NCBI RefSeq assembly: GCF_000472545.1
Contig: NZ_AWZV01000027.1
Coordinates: 33,793 to 97,792, forward strand
Direction: 5' to 3'
Length of the DNA stretch: 64,000 bases
Source: Burkholderia sp. WSM2232
GTDB taxonomy: Bacteria > Pseudomonadota > Gammaproteobacteria > Burkholderiales > Burkholderiaceae
Below the pieces are notes generated by a model. It saw only the letters and a list, made by a program, of their open reading frames with translations. It was not told the origin of the DNA and ran no database searches. How positions within the stretch are numbered: position 1 is the first letter of the stretch; the number at the start of each line of letters is the position of its first letter. Positions 8,197 through 16,792 of this stretch are shown here, piece by piece. Made by a program: the position numbers and the translations under genes.

Positions 8197-9369
8197 GTGA
8201 GTTCTCGAGTCGTTATTGTTGGCGGCGGGGTTATCGGCAGTTCTATCGCTTACTTCTTGCGGGCTTCTGACCCGAGCATTTCGGTCACGGTGATCGAGCG
8301 GGACCCCACCTACGCGAAGTCGTCGTCGGCCTTGTCGGCCGCTTCGATCCGGCAGCAGTTTTCCACGCCGCTGTCGGTTCAGATGTCGCTGTACGGTATC
8401 GAATTCCTGCGCAATATCGGCGAGCTACTCGAAGTCGACGGCAGCAGGCCGTCGATTGATCTGCACGAAGGCGGCTATCTGTTTCTCGCCACCCCCGCAG
8501 GCGATGCAACGCTGCGTGAGAATCACGCGCTGCAAAAGAGCCTTGGCGCAGACATCAATCTGCTGGATCAGCAGGCCCTGAAGGCCAGGTTCCCGTGGCT
8601 CAATGTCGAGGACCTGGTGTCCGGCGCGTTCGGTGAAAGCGGCGAAGGGTGGTTCGACGGTTATGGGCTCGTGCAGGCGCTTCGCAAGAAAGCACAGTCG
8701 CTCGGCGCGCGCTATGTCGCGGCGGAAGTCACGGGCATGGTTCGCGAGGGGCGCAAGGTCACACACGTGATCGCCGGCAACGGCGAGCGCTATGCATGCG
8801 ATACGGTGGTGAACGCCGCGGGTGCCTGGGCGCGCAAGACCGCCGCGATGATGGACATCGACATTCCGGTGTTCGCCCGCCGCCGCAGCATTTTCAATGT
8901 GTCTTCGCCGGCGCGGCTCGAGGCTTGTCCACTGCTGATCGATCCGAGCGGCGTGTACTTTCGTCCTGAAGGAAAGACTTATATTTGCGGCACCTCGCCG
9001 CACGCGGACAACGATCCAGACGATCTGCCGCTCGACGAGGTCGACCACGCTCTTTTCGACGACGTCATCTGGCCGACGCTCGCGCACCGTGTGCCTCAAT
9101 TCGAGGCGCTGCGTGTGGAGAACTGCTGGTCAGGCTATTACGAGTACAACGTGTTCGACCACAACGCGATCATCGGCTATCACCCGCAAGTCGATAACTG
9201 CGTGTTTGCCAATGGCTATAGCGGCCATGGTTTGCAGCAGGGGCCGGCCACCGGCCGCGGCGTGAGCGAGCTGATTCTCAACGGACGCTATGTGTCGCTC
9301 GATCTGTCTTCGCTGAGCTGGCAGCGCTTGCTGGAGAATCGCCCGATTGTGGAAAAGAACGTGGTGTAG
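8197..9369 (+). CDS. FAD-dependent amine oxidoreductase, probable L-pipecolate oxidase (AmaA-like)
   Basis: A DAO-family flavoprotein of about 390 residues. It begins with a beta strand and the dinucleotide-binding motif VGGGVIGSS (residues 8-16), then ERD at the end of strand 2, a VVNAAGAWA motif in the middle, and the C-terminal FANGYSGHGLQQGPATGR segment typical of sarcosine/pipecolate oxidases. GTG 8197 is preferred because GGAG sits 6 bp ahead; ATG 8176 and 8185 are in frame but poorly supported. In P. putida AmaA oxidises L-pipecolate to piperideine-6-carboxylate, the substrate of AmaB, so context supports that role here. Substrate cannot be proven from sequence; D-amino acid or sarcosine-type oxidation is possible. 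Confidence 0.8.
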   Translation: MSSRVVIVGGGVIGSSIAYFLRASDPSISVTVIERDPTYAKSSSALSAASIRQQFSTPLSVQMSLYGIEFLRNIGELLEVDGSRPSIDLHEGGYLFLATPAGDATLRENHALQKSLGADINLLDQQALKARFPWLNVEDLVSGAFGESGEGWFDGYGLVQALRKKAQSLGARYVAAEVTGMVREGRKVTHVIAGNGERYACDTVVNAAGAWARKTAAMMDIDIPVFARRRSIFNVSSPARLEACPLLIDPSGVYFRPEGKTYICGTSPHADNDPDDLPLDEVDHALFDDVIWPTLAHRVPQFEALRVENCWSGYYEYNVFDHNAIIGYHPQVDNCVFANGYSGHGLQQGPATGRGVSELILNGRYVSLDLSSLSWQRLLENRPIVEKNVV

Positions 9370-9404
9370 CGAGTGGTTCGATCTGCGCAGGTTGAGCATG
9401 CGGA

Positions 9405-9432
9405 GCCCGGCTGTTGCCGGGCCTTTTCTTTT
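9405..9432 (+). terminator. Rho-independent terminator after the amine oxidase gene
   Basis: Stem GCCCGGC, loop TGTT, GCCGGGC, then CTTTTCTTTT. It lies 36 bp after the stop codon at 9369. Confidence 0.85.
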
Positions 9433-9549
9433 GCTGACAATGCGCTTGATGACGAAACCGCACTATGTAGTGCATAGATATCGTTTGCTGCAGACATAAG
9501 CGCTGACCACAATGAGCGTTTATATGCCCGGCTCTCAGCTAATCACGAC

Positions 9550-10761
9550 ATGTACGAATTTACTGCTCCTTTTCAGAGCCCCTCCGGCTCTCCGATTCGC
9601 GAACTTTTCAAGTACCTCGCCGAGCCGGGCATGATTTCGTTTGCGGGCGGTTATCCCGCCAGCGATCTATTCGATGTCGAAGGTCTACAGCAAGCCGCGG
9701 CTCGAGCTTACCAGGACGCGAGCCAGTGTCTTCAGTATGGACCCACCGACGGTTTGCCGCGCCTGAAGCATGAGCTCATCAACCTGATGGCGCGTCGCGG
9801 TGTGCCGTGCGCGCCCAACGAGATGATCGTCACGACCGGATCGCAGCAGGGACTCGACCTGTTGCTTCGCGTCTTGTTGAATCCGGGCGATGTCGCGCTA
9901 ACAGAACAGCCGGCGTATCCCGCCACGCTTCAGGCACTCAGGCTTCAGCAGGCAAACATCGTGACCATACCTGTCGATGCTCACGGTCTCGACGTCGATT
10001 ACCTCGCCACGCTCCTTGCCTCCGGTACGGTCGCGCGCCCCAAGCTGCTCTATACCGTTCCCACGTTTGCGAATCCCACAGGCGCGACCATCACACGCGA
10101 GCGCCGCATCGCATTGCTGAAACTGGCGGTGCAATACAAGTTCGTTCTCGTCGAAGACGACCCCTACGGCGACCTGCGTTTTTCCGGTGAAACGGTCCCT
10201 TCGATTCTGTCTCTTGCCGCTGAAGTGGCTGGCTCCCGTGACTGGATTGTCCATTTCGCAAGCCTCTCGAAGATCGTCGCGCCGGGCTTGCGCGTGGGGT
10301 GGACAATCGCGCCGGCAGAAATCGCGCGCCGTTGCGTGGTCGCAAAGCAGACCGTCGACCTTTGCAGCACGCCGTGGACGCAAGCCATTGCCGCCGAATA
10401 CCTCGCCGACGGCGCGCTCGAACGACACTTGCCACGTATTACCGCGATGTACGGGCGCAAATGCAAAGCGCTGTGCGACGCACTGCATTTGCAGCTTGGC
10501 GAGGCTCTGCAGTTTCATCGGCCCGAGGGCGGCATGTTTGTCTGGGCACGTCTGAATGGCGCAGGCGGTAACAGTGCCAGTGGGGTGGACGCCTCCACGC
10601 TTTTGCAACGCGCGATCGAAAACAAGGTCATGTTCGTGCCGGGTAAGGCGTTTTTCGCGGACAAGGTCGACGCCGCGTCGCTGCGGCTGTCGTTCGCAGC
10701 GCCGGGCATTGCCGACATTGAAGAAGGCGTAAGGCGGCTCAAGTGCGCATACGGCGCGTAG
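9550..10761 (+). CDS. PLP-dependent aminotransferase, probable 2-aminoadipate transaminase
   Basis: A fold-type I aminotransferase of 403 residues, close to the LysN/MocR-like 2-aminoadipate aminotransferase group. Visible features are the N-terminal SGSPIRELFKY and MISFAGGYP segment, GSQQGLDLL, YTVPTFANPTGAT, EDDPYGDLRF, and the PLP lysine K241 in SLSKIVAPGLRVGW. No helix-turn-helix domain is present, so it is an enzyme and not a MocR regulator. It would convert 2-aminoadipate to 2-oxoadipate, the substrate of HglS, closing the pathway. A terminator upstream shows it has its own promoter. Confidence 0.82.
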   Translation: MYEFTAPFQSPSGSPIRELFKYLAEPGMISFAGGYPASDLFDVEGLQQAAARAYQDASQCLQYGPTDGLPRLKHELINLMARRGVPCAPNEMIVTTGSQQGLDLLLRVLLNPGDVALTEQPAYPATLQALRLQQANIVTIPVDAHGLDVDYLATLLASGTVARPKLLYTVPTFANPTGATITRERRIALLKLAVQYKFVLVEDDPYGDLRFSGETVPSILSLAAEVAGSRDWIVHFASLSKIVAPGLRVGWTIAPAEIARRCVVAKQTVDLCSTPWTQAIAAEYLADGALERHLPRITAMYGRKCKALCDALHLQLGEALQFHRPEGGMFVWARLNGAGGNSASGVDASTLLQRAIENKVMFVPGKAFFADKVDAASLRLSFAAPGIADIEEGVRRLKCAYGA

Positions 10762-11260
10762 CCGGTACTGCTGACCCGCCTGGGGGAGAGGGGCGAGCGT
10801 TAGCGCGCCGGTTAGCGACAACTCCAGTTATGTGGATCGGCGATCTCGTCGGCCGTGACGATGCATGGAGCGATCGCGCAATATGTGTCCTGGCGCTTCG
10901 AGAAAATTCATATGCCGGCACGGCGGTTATCCCGCGGTGATGATCGTCGATCACGGTGTTGCCGCACGCACGAGCCATCGCGTCGGCTTCGGTAATGCGC
11001 TTCGCGGGGCGTCCGATCACCATGCCGAATTCGACTTGTCTTTTGCTGAACGGCAAAGCCTTAGGCCGAGGATCGACGCGTTCGTATTCGTAAAAATCCC
11101 CTCGCAGGAGACTCGTCAGTCTTCGTCAGTGCGGTCAGCGTTCGCACCCGGCGTGCGAACTTGGCACTAGCACTTGTCGTTGCCCGAGAGCCTCGACAAT
11201 TCCGCCCCGACGTGGCACGCTCATTGCTCATGGTCCGCGCCCACACCAATCAAAACGACA
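10762..11260. other. Intergenic stretch with a possible gene remnant
   Basis: About 500 bp without an intact gene. On the minus strand an open frame encodes a short piece that resembles the core of fumarylacetoacetate hydrolase-family proteins (see the pseudogene entry). No promoter or terminator stands out. Confidence 0.4.
10930..11115 (-). pseudogene. Possible remnant of a fumarylacetoacetate hydrolase-family gene
   Basis: The minus-strand frame downstream of an in-frame TGA reads through a segment containing VEFGMVIGRPAKRITEADA and then GNTVIDD. This resembles the FAH-family core (E-x-x-x-VIG, A-x-x-x-x-E-x-D-A, GYTV-x-ND). The similarity fades after about 60 residues and there is no proper start or C-terminal half. 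I read it as a decayed fragment. Confidence is low because the match is by eye and short. Confidence 0.3.
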
Positions 11261-11473
11261 ATGACCATGCGACACGACCAGCCCGTTACTGAATTCACGC
11301 AGCCCGAACCGATCCTTGCCGCGCCGCTTTCCGGCGTTGTCGAGCGTGCGCCGCAGCGCCCGCTGCGGCTCCTCGCGGGCGTCACATTCTGCTTTGCATG
11401 GCTGTTCGGGCTGGAGCCGTTTCTGACAGGCGCCGTCAACGATCCAGCGGCACCCGGAGATGATCGTCGTTAG
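11261..11473 (+). CDS. Small putative membrane protein
   Basis: A 70-residue frame from ATG 11261. It has a polar, Pro/Gln-rich N-terminus, one hydrophobic segment (LLAGVTFCFAWLFGLEPFL, about residues 39-57) and a polar tail. Codon use is plausible for the genome but no clear ribosome-binding site is seen. No family is recognised, and it may be spurious. Confidence 0.35.
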   Translation: MTMRHDQPVTEFTQPEPILAAPLSGVVERAPQRPLRLLAGVTFCFAWLFGLEPFLTGAVNDPAAPGDDRR

Positions 11474-11639
11474 GCCGATCTCCGCACAGCGCAGACGCTT
11501 GAAATTTGCACTGCGCGCGCCGGCATTTTCTACATTGGATGGTCGAGGCTCTCGCGTGACGGCTGCGCAAACCGTCCCAGGCAGGAATAACGGTTGCGCC
11601 GGATGAGGTGGGAAACTTCCCCTTCACAGGAGCGTGACC

Positions 11640-11813
11640 ATGCAAACCGACCCCACGATTGACCCCGTAGCCGACCCTTCGAACGAGCCGCTGGACGCGC
11701 CCGAAGACCAGCCGCGTCCGCTGCCCGGCACCCCGCCCGACACCGATCCGCTCGCGCCCGGCAGTTCTCCGGAAGACGAGGACGCCCTTGGGCAATCCCA
11801 AAAGCAGTCCTAG
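11640..11813 (+). CDS. 57-residue acidic, proline-rich small protein
   Basis: A very short gene with an AGGAG ribosome-binding site at 11628-11632, 7 bp before ATG. The product is almost entirely Asp, Pro, Glu, Gly and Ser, with repeated DP/PD units (TDPTIDP, ADPSNEP, DAPEDQP, PDTDPLAPG). It has no hydrophobic segment and is expected to be disordered. The strong ribosome-binding site and biased composition argue that it is real. Function is unknown. Confidence 0.6.
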   Translation: MQTDPTIDPVADPSNEPLDAPEDQPRPLPGTPPDTDPLAPGSSPEDEDALGQSQKQS

Positions 11814-12652
11814 TTCAACGACGCGCGTTGCCGGAATTAGGGAAACTACGCGTGAAAAGACGAACGGGCGTGCCGTTAATGTAGATGGAAGGCTGTTCGA
11901 TGCATTGCCGTCCGCTTTCAGCACCGGGTGAGTCACGCGGCGGTCGGCGCCGCAGATTACCTCCGGGCACGCCTCTGCTGAAGGCTTCACTCAGTGAGTA
12001 GCATCGAAACAAGTGCATGCGGCGGCTTTGCCGCAATCGCACTAAAAGCCGCCTAATGGGCGGCTTTTATTTTGCCGGTAAAGCCGGTTCGCAGTGCATC
12101 CAGAGGCGCTTGCCGTCACTACTACTCAGCGCGTCGGGCGCAGAATCGCGAACAACCGCGATAAGCCAATCAATGAATTGGGAGACGACAATATCCGGCA
12201 AATTGAGTTCCGCGATTTTTCAAATAATTAATCGCGCCATTCTATCTGCTCGTCTGCCTGATTAATAAGCAACGCTTAGCCTGTTCGGCTGCATTTTCTG
12301 CCTCCAGAATTACTTCACCGGTATTACGAGCTGTTGCATTCACGCAACCCAAATTATTGAAAAGTTGCAAATTATTTATGTTTCACGCAGACGGCGCCTC
12401 TGGCCCTTTTTGCCGTTTTCTCAAAATATTCATGTACTTACCCGCAATTGCCGCGAGATTATTGCCGATCCTGCAAGACCGTGTTGTGAGAATTGCTCGC
12501 GCCAGTATTAGGGTGTCCCCCTACACTCACGCTTCGTTCAGAGGGTGCCCGCCGTGCCGCCAAGGTTCGGCGAAAGGGCGGCAGCGCGTGCTCGTGCTGT
12601 CGAGGCTGGTCCCGCTCCCCTCGCGAAAATTTATCGAACAGGAGTCCCACGC
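11814..12652. other. Long intergenic region and porin leader
   Basis: About 840 bp with no convincing gene. It contains the terminator at 12044-12073, then a markedly AT-rich stretch from about 12180 to 12440, and finally the porin upstream region with CAGGAG at 12639-12644. Such a long AT-rich leader is usual for a heavily regulated porin gene. One short open frame at 12017-12265 overlaps the terminator and is discounted. Confidence 0.5.
12044..12073 (+). terminator. Strong terminator hairpin downstream of the small acidic protein gene
   Basis: A perfect 10 bp stem, AAAAGCCGCC and GGCGGCTTTT, with a 5 nt loop, followed by ATTTT. The A-rich left arm makes it potentially bidirectional. It lies 230 bp after the 57-residue gene, with no gene between, so it may end that transcript or an untranslated RNA. 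Confidence 0.7.
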
Positions 12653-13795
12653 ATGAAAAAGAGTCTCATCGTCGTTGCGGTTGCCGCATCGTTCGCTTCC
12701 GTCGCTCACGCACAAAGCAGCGTCACCCTGTACGGTCTGCTGGACGCAGGCGTGACCTACACGAGCAACGTTGCTCACAGCTCCAAGTGGGCAGCTGGCA
12801 GCGGCGGCATCGACCAGAGCCGCTTCGGTCTGCGCGGCTCGGAAGACCTGGGCAACGGCCTGAAGGCAATCTTCACGTTGGAAAGCGGTTTCAACGTGAA
12901 CAACGGCCGCTTTGCTAACAACAACGGCATGTTCAACCGTCAGGCATTCGTCGGTCTGTCGAGCGCGCAATTCGGTACCGTCACGCTGGGCCGTCAATAC
13001 GACGCAGCGCAAGACTTCCTGGCACCGCTGACCGCAACGGGCAGCTGGGGCGGCACGTACTTCGCGCATCCGTTCAACAACGACAACCTGAACACGAACG
13101 GCGGCTTCGCGGTTAACAACTCGATCAAGTATTCGAGCGCTAACTACGCTGGCTTCACGTTCGGCGGCACGTACGGCTTCTCGAACCAGGCTGGCGCATT
13201 CGCAAACAACCGCGAATACAGCTTGGGCGCTGCATACCAGTGGCAAGGTCTGCGTTTGGGTGCTGCTTACGCGCAGCAGAACAACCCGGGCGCAACGAAC
13301 GCAGCTGGCACGGCTAGCAACGGCGGCGCGACGGACGGCGGCTTCCTGGGCGCAACCGGCAACTTCCGTCAGCGTGAATTCGGCGCTGCTGGTTCGTACT
13401 CGTTCGGCCCGGCTACGGTTGGCCTGGCATGGACGCAATCGCGTATCGACAACGTTGCAGGCGTTCAGCAATCGCTGCGTGCCAACAACTACGAAGTCAA
13501 CGGCAAGTACAACCTGACCCCGGCTCTGGGACTGGGCGTTGCCTACACGTTCACGGACGGCAAGGGCTACGGCGTTGCTGCAAACGGCGGCTCGACCTCG
13601 GTGCGTTACCACCAGATCGGTCTGCAGGCTGACTACGCTCTGTCGCGCCGCACGGACGTCTACGCTCAAGCCGTGTACCAGCACGCAATGGGCGACGGCG
13701 GCGTCGCTTCGATCTACAGCGGCGACATCACGCAAGCTCCGTCGTCGTCGAAGAACCAGACGGCTGCTACGGTCGGTCTGCGTCACCGCTTCTAA
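12653..13795 (+). CDS. Gram-negative general porin (OpcP/Omp32 type)
   Basis: A 380-residue outer-membrane porin. Residues 1-20 are a classic signal peptide ending SVAHA, followed by QSSVTLYGLLDAGVTY, the usual first strand. The body alternates Gly/Asn/aromatic beta strands, includes the loop-3 region near YDAAQDFLAPL, and ends in LRHRF with the C-terminal aromatic needed for BAM recognition. It forms trimeric 16-strand channels for small solutes. Codons are strongly restricted (AAC, GGC, CTG, CGT), unlike its neighbours, which indicates high expression. It has a GGAG site 8 bp upstream and a terminator at 13824. It stands alone as a single-gene unit. Confidence 0.95.
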   Translation: MKKSLIVVAVAASFASVAHAQSSVTLYGLLDAGVTYTSNVAHSSKWAAGSGGIDQSRFGLRGSEDLGNGLKAIFTLESGFNVNNGRFANNNGMFNRQAFVGLSSAQFGTVTLGRQYDAAQDFLAPLTATGSWGGTYFAHPFNNDNLNTNGGFAVNNSIKYSSANYAGFTFGGTYGFSNQAGAFANNREYSLGAAYQWQGLRLGAAYAQQNNPGATNAAGTASNGGATDGGFLGATGNFRQREFGAAGSYSFGPATVGLAWTQSRIDNVAGVQQSLRANNYEVNGKYNLTPALGLGVAYTFTDGKGYGVAANGGSTSVRYHQIGLQADYALSRRTDVYAQAVYQHAMGDGGVASIYSGDITQAPSSSKNQTAATVGLRHRF

Positions 13796-13823
13796 GCTTC
13801 AGCTGAAGCTGCTTGTTGTACAG

Positions 13824-13852
13824 AAAGGTGCCCCGAGGGGCACCTTTTTTTT
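13824..13852 (+). terminator. Rho-independent terminator of the porin gene
   Basis: AAAGGTGCCCC and GGGGCACCTTT form an 11 bp stem with a very tight loop, followed by eight or more T. It starts 28 bp after the porin stop. Confidence 0.92.
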
Positions 13853-13915
13853 GCACGTGCGAAGGTGCGTCAGTGCACCTGTAACCCGCGGCCGGTCGCA
13901 GCTCGACTCGCCGGA

Positions 13916-15475
13916 TCAGGCCGGTTGCCCGACCTTGAATACGGCGACGGCCTCGCGCAACTGCTCGGTCTGCTCGTCCAGCGAACCGGCGGCGGCCGCT
14001 GCCTGCTCGACCAGTGCCGCGTTGCGCTGCGTGACGTCGTCCATCTGGCGAATCGCGAGATTCACTTCGCCGATGCCGGAGCTCTGCTCCTTCGACGCCG
14101 CCGAAATCTCATTCATGATCGCCGTGACGCGGCGCACGGCCTCGACCACTTCGCCGATGGTGCTGCCGGCGCGGCCGGCGAGCGTCGAACCTTCGCCGAC
14201 CTGCTCGACGGACTGATCGATCAGCACCTTGATTTCCTTGGCCGCCGTTGCGCTGCGCTGCGCGAGATTGCGGACTTCGCCTGCCACTACCGCAAAACCG
14301 CGGCCTTCCTCGCCGGCGCGCGCGGCTTCCACGGCGGCATTGAGCGCAAGAATGTTGGTCTGGAACGCAATGCCTTCTATGACGTTGATGATCTCGCCGA
14401 TCTTGCGCGAACTCTCGGTAATGCCGGCCATTTTTTCGACGACGTCGTTGACCACTTCGCCGCCGCGCGCAGCGATGCTCGACGCGTCTCTAGCCAGATC
14501 GGAAGCCGTTGTGGCGTTGTCGGCGTTCTGCGTGACGGTCTTGGTCAGCTCGTCCATGCTGGCGGCGGTCTGCTGCAACGACGCCGCCTGTTCTTCGGTG
14601 CGGCTCGACAGGTCGAGGTTGCCGGCGGCAATTTCTTTGGATGCGACGGTGATGGTTTCGGCAGAAGTCTTGATGCACGCGACGGTGGCCGCGAGTTGAT
14701 CGCGCATTTCGCGCAGCGAGAACAGCAGGCTCGTGGTGTCGCCGCGGCGCAGCTCGATAGGCGTAGCCAGGTCGCCGCGAGCGATGCGCATGGCGATTTG
14801 CGCAGCCGCGGACGGCTCGCCGCCGATCGAGCGCGACACATTGCGCACCACGCGCGACGCGACGAACGACACCAGCACGCCCAGCACCAGCAGCATGCCG
14901 CCTGAGCGCAGCAGTGTCTCGTAGAACTGCGCCTGGATGTCGTCCATGTATGCGCCAGCGATGAAGTCCCAGTTCCACGGCGCAAAGCGCTTCACGTAGC
15001 CGATTTTTTCGCTCGGCTTCGTTTCGCCGGGCTTCGGCCACCAGTAACGCAGATAGCCGGAGCCTGCTGCGGAGCCGCCCGCTGCGGCGATGTCGTGGTA
15101 GAGCGCGTTGCCCTTCGCGTCGCGAAAGCCGCTCATATCCTTGCCGTTGAGCTTCGGACTCATGGGGTGAGCGATCATCACGGAGTCGCCGCGTACGATC
15201 GTCACGTAGCCCGACGTGCCGTAACGCTGTGCGTTGACGCGGGCGATGGCCTGCTGCTTTGCTTCGTCGACGGAAAGCTTGCCGGCCTCCGCCTGCTTCG
15301 CGTAGTCCGCGACGATCGAGGCGGCCATGTCGGTGACGTCCGCAAGAGCCGAGCGGCGCGCGTCCAATTGCGCGCTACGTGCGTCGAGCGCGTTGACGAT
15401 GGTTACGATCAGCAGCGCTGCCCAGCAAAGCAGCAGGGGCACCCACAACTTCTGTTTCAGTGTCAGACGGTTCAT
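13916..15475 (-). CDS. Methyl-accepting chemotaxis protein with single Cache domain
   Basis: A 519-residue chemoreceptor. Transmembrane segments lie at about 10-30 and 190-210. Between them is a periplasmic sCache_2-type domain containing AQRYGTSGYVTI and the WxPKPGETKPSEKIGYVKRF stretch. A HAMP domain follows (about 211-265), then the signalling domain with the conserved hairpin tip IAFQTNILALNAAVEAARAG. It has no C-terminal CheB/CheR pentapeptide. sCache_2 domains often sense small organic acids, so a carboxylate ligand is possible but not shown. It is convergent with the porin gene. Confidence 0.93.
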   Translation of the reverse strand: MNRLTLKQKLWVPLLLCWAALLIVTIVNALDARSAQLDARRSALADVTDMAASIVADYAKQAEAGKLSVDEAKQQAIARVNAQRYGTSGYVTIVRGDSVMIAHPMSPKLNGKDMSGFRDAKGNALYHDIAAAGGSAAGSGYLRYWWPKPGETKPSEKIGYVKRFAPWNWDFIAGAYMDDIQAQFYETLLRSGGMLLVLGVLVSFVASRVVRNVSRSIGGEPSAAAQIAMRIARGDLATPIELRRGDTTSLLFSLREMRDQLAATVACIKTSAETITVASKEIAAGNLDLSSRTEEQAASLQQTAASMDELTKTVTQNADNATTASDLARDASSIAARGGEVVNDVVEKMAGITESSRKIGEIINVIEGIAFQTNILALNAAVEAARAGEEGRGFAVVAGEVRNLAQRSATAAKEIKVLIDQSVEQVGEGSTLAGRAGSTIGEVVEAVRRVTAIMNEISAASKEQSSGIGEVNLAIRQMDDVTQRNAALVEQAAAAAGSLDEQTEQLREAVAVFKVGQPA

Positions 15476-15588
15476 TATCGGATTCGACAGTGCGTTGGAC
15501 GCGAAAATAGGGTGCGCGGGCGAGGCCGCGCCATAGTTCGCATAACGGCTGTCGAGGCGGATTCTTTATCCGCGTGCCGACAAAATAG

Positions 15589-15620
15589 GCACAGGGGCGA
15601 GCGATTACGCTCGCCGTGCC
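15589..15620 (-). terminator. Probable terminator of the small gene upstream of the chemoreceptor
   Basis: GGCGAGCG-ATTA-CGCTCGCC is a perfect 8 bp stem extended by GGCAC/GTGCC. On the minus strand it is followed by TATTTTG, a modest U-tract. It lies 56 bp beyond the stop of the gene at 15676. Confidence 0.55.
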
Positions 15621-15675
15621 TTGGCAAAAAGCGGCAAAAGTGCGGAACGCCGCACTATGGGCGCTCTTGTGCGCG

Positions 15676-15900
15676 TCAACCGCGCGTATCGACCCACTCG
15701 CGTGCCCAGCGTGCGGAATGCTGCAGGGCCTGTTCTTCGTTGGCGAAGTAGTCGAGCGAATAGAACTGGTAGAGACCCTCGGCGCGGGCGCTGTCGGCGC
15801 GTTCGAGCAACAGGTTGGACGAAAACGTGCCGTCGGGCAAACGGTGCGCCGAAGGTTTGACGGCATAGCCGTTGTAATGATGAATATGTTTGTTTTGCAT
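15676..15900 (-). CDS. Conserved small hypothetical protein
   Basis: A 74-residue protein from ATG 15900 (MQNKHIHHYNGYAVKP). A longer start at 15948 would add 16 basic residues. Neither start has a clear ribosome-binding site; the shorter one begins with a natural polar, His-rich sequence. The body holds many aromatic residues and ends in a helix with WAREWVDTR. The feature set (Tyr/Phe-rich strand then helix) suggests a small folded cytoplasmic protein. It lies 290 bp downstream of cspA on the same strand. Function is unknown. Confidence 0.6.
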   Translation of the reverse strand: MQNKHIHHYNGYAVKPSAHRLPDGTFSSNLLLERADSARAEGLYQFYSLDYFANEEQALQHSARWAREWVDTRG

Positions 15901-16187
15901 TTTGTATTTTAATGATGTGCGGGTGCGCGCCGCCGTGCGAACTTTCATTGAGTCGCGCGGACGAGCCGATTCGAAGCCATTGCGAGCCGAATCAGAACGC
16001 AGCCGGAAAGCTAAAAAGGCGTTGAAGCCGAAAGGGGATGAGGTGCAACGAGGCGTTTGGCGCTCGGGCGAATTGCGAGTATCGCAACTCTGAAGCGATC
16101 GCGCGCCAACTGTGGGAGATGAAACTCCGCGAGGATGTCGCTGCAGCCCGATGTCCGATGCCGGACACCGAGCCCTTCATGCTTTGC

Positions 16188-16391
16188 TTAGAGCGGCGTG
16201 ATGTTGGCCGCTTGCAGACCCTTCGGGCCCTGCTTGGTCTCGAAGCTCACCTTCTGATTTTCAGCGAGCGTCTTGAAGCCATTGCCCTTGATTTCGGAGA
16301 AGTGCGCGAACAGGTCGTCGCCGCCCTTGTCCGGGGTGATGAAGCCAAAGCCTTTGCTGTCGTTGAACCACTTAACGGTACCGGTATCCAT
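16188..16391 (-). CDS. cspA: Cold-shock protein CspA family
   Basis: A 67-residue single cold-shock domain. RNA-binding motif RNP1 is KGFGFI (residues 13-18) and RNP2 is DLFAHF (26-31; Ala replaces the usual Val). It binds single-stranded RNA and DNA and acts as an RNA chaperone. The AGGGG sequence ahead of ATG is the likely ribosome-binding site. The 400 bp upstream lack a gene, which fits a long structured leader as in cold-shock genes. Confidence 0.95.
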   Translation of the reverse strand: MDTGTVKWFNDSKGFGFITPDKGGDDLFAHFSEIKGNGFKTLAENQKVSFETKQGPKGLQAANITPL

Positions 16392-16792
16392 GAAGAACCC
16401 CTGAGAAAAGAAATAGAAAATGTGCCCTGCGAAAGAGCGGGAGAAGCGTCAAGGAGGGAGAGGACAACGAATACCGCTGAGGAGCGAGACATTGATGAAC
16501 AGCAATCGAACTTCTTGAACTTCGGATGCAACAGTAACCGCTGCGGCATACCACCGTCAACAACTAACTTGTAACTGTTCTGATGTGCCGTTGCCGGCCA
16601 GCGCTGCTATGGGTTTGCAAGACGGCCCCGTTTATACGGCTATCCGGATCGCACTTCGTGTGGCGCTTCATGGCCCGCTTTAGGTCGTGATTCAACCCAC
16701 TGTTCAGCTCGATTTGGCTCCTGCATGCGGCCACGCATGTCGGTGGTCTCAGGTCAGGCTGCTCCAGCGGCGCCGCATGCCTCGACGTCAGC
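16392..16792. other. cspA upstream region, probable long 5' leader
   Basis: About 400 bp between the LysE-type gene and cspA, both on the minus strand. No gene or clear terminator is seen. A TTGACG element on the minus strand lies roughly 165 bp before cspA with a weak -10, so the transcript may carry a leader of about 130-150 nt. Confidence 0.35.

Noticed and set aside
12017..12265. Possible 82-residue protein
   Set aside because: It crosses the strong terminator hairpin, has no ribosome-binding site and no family features.
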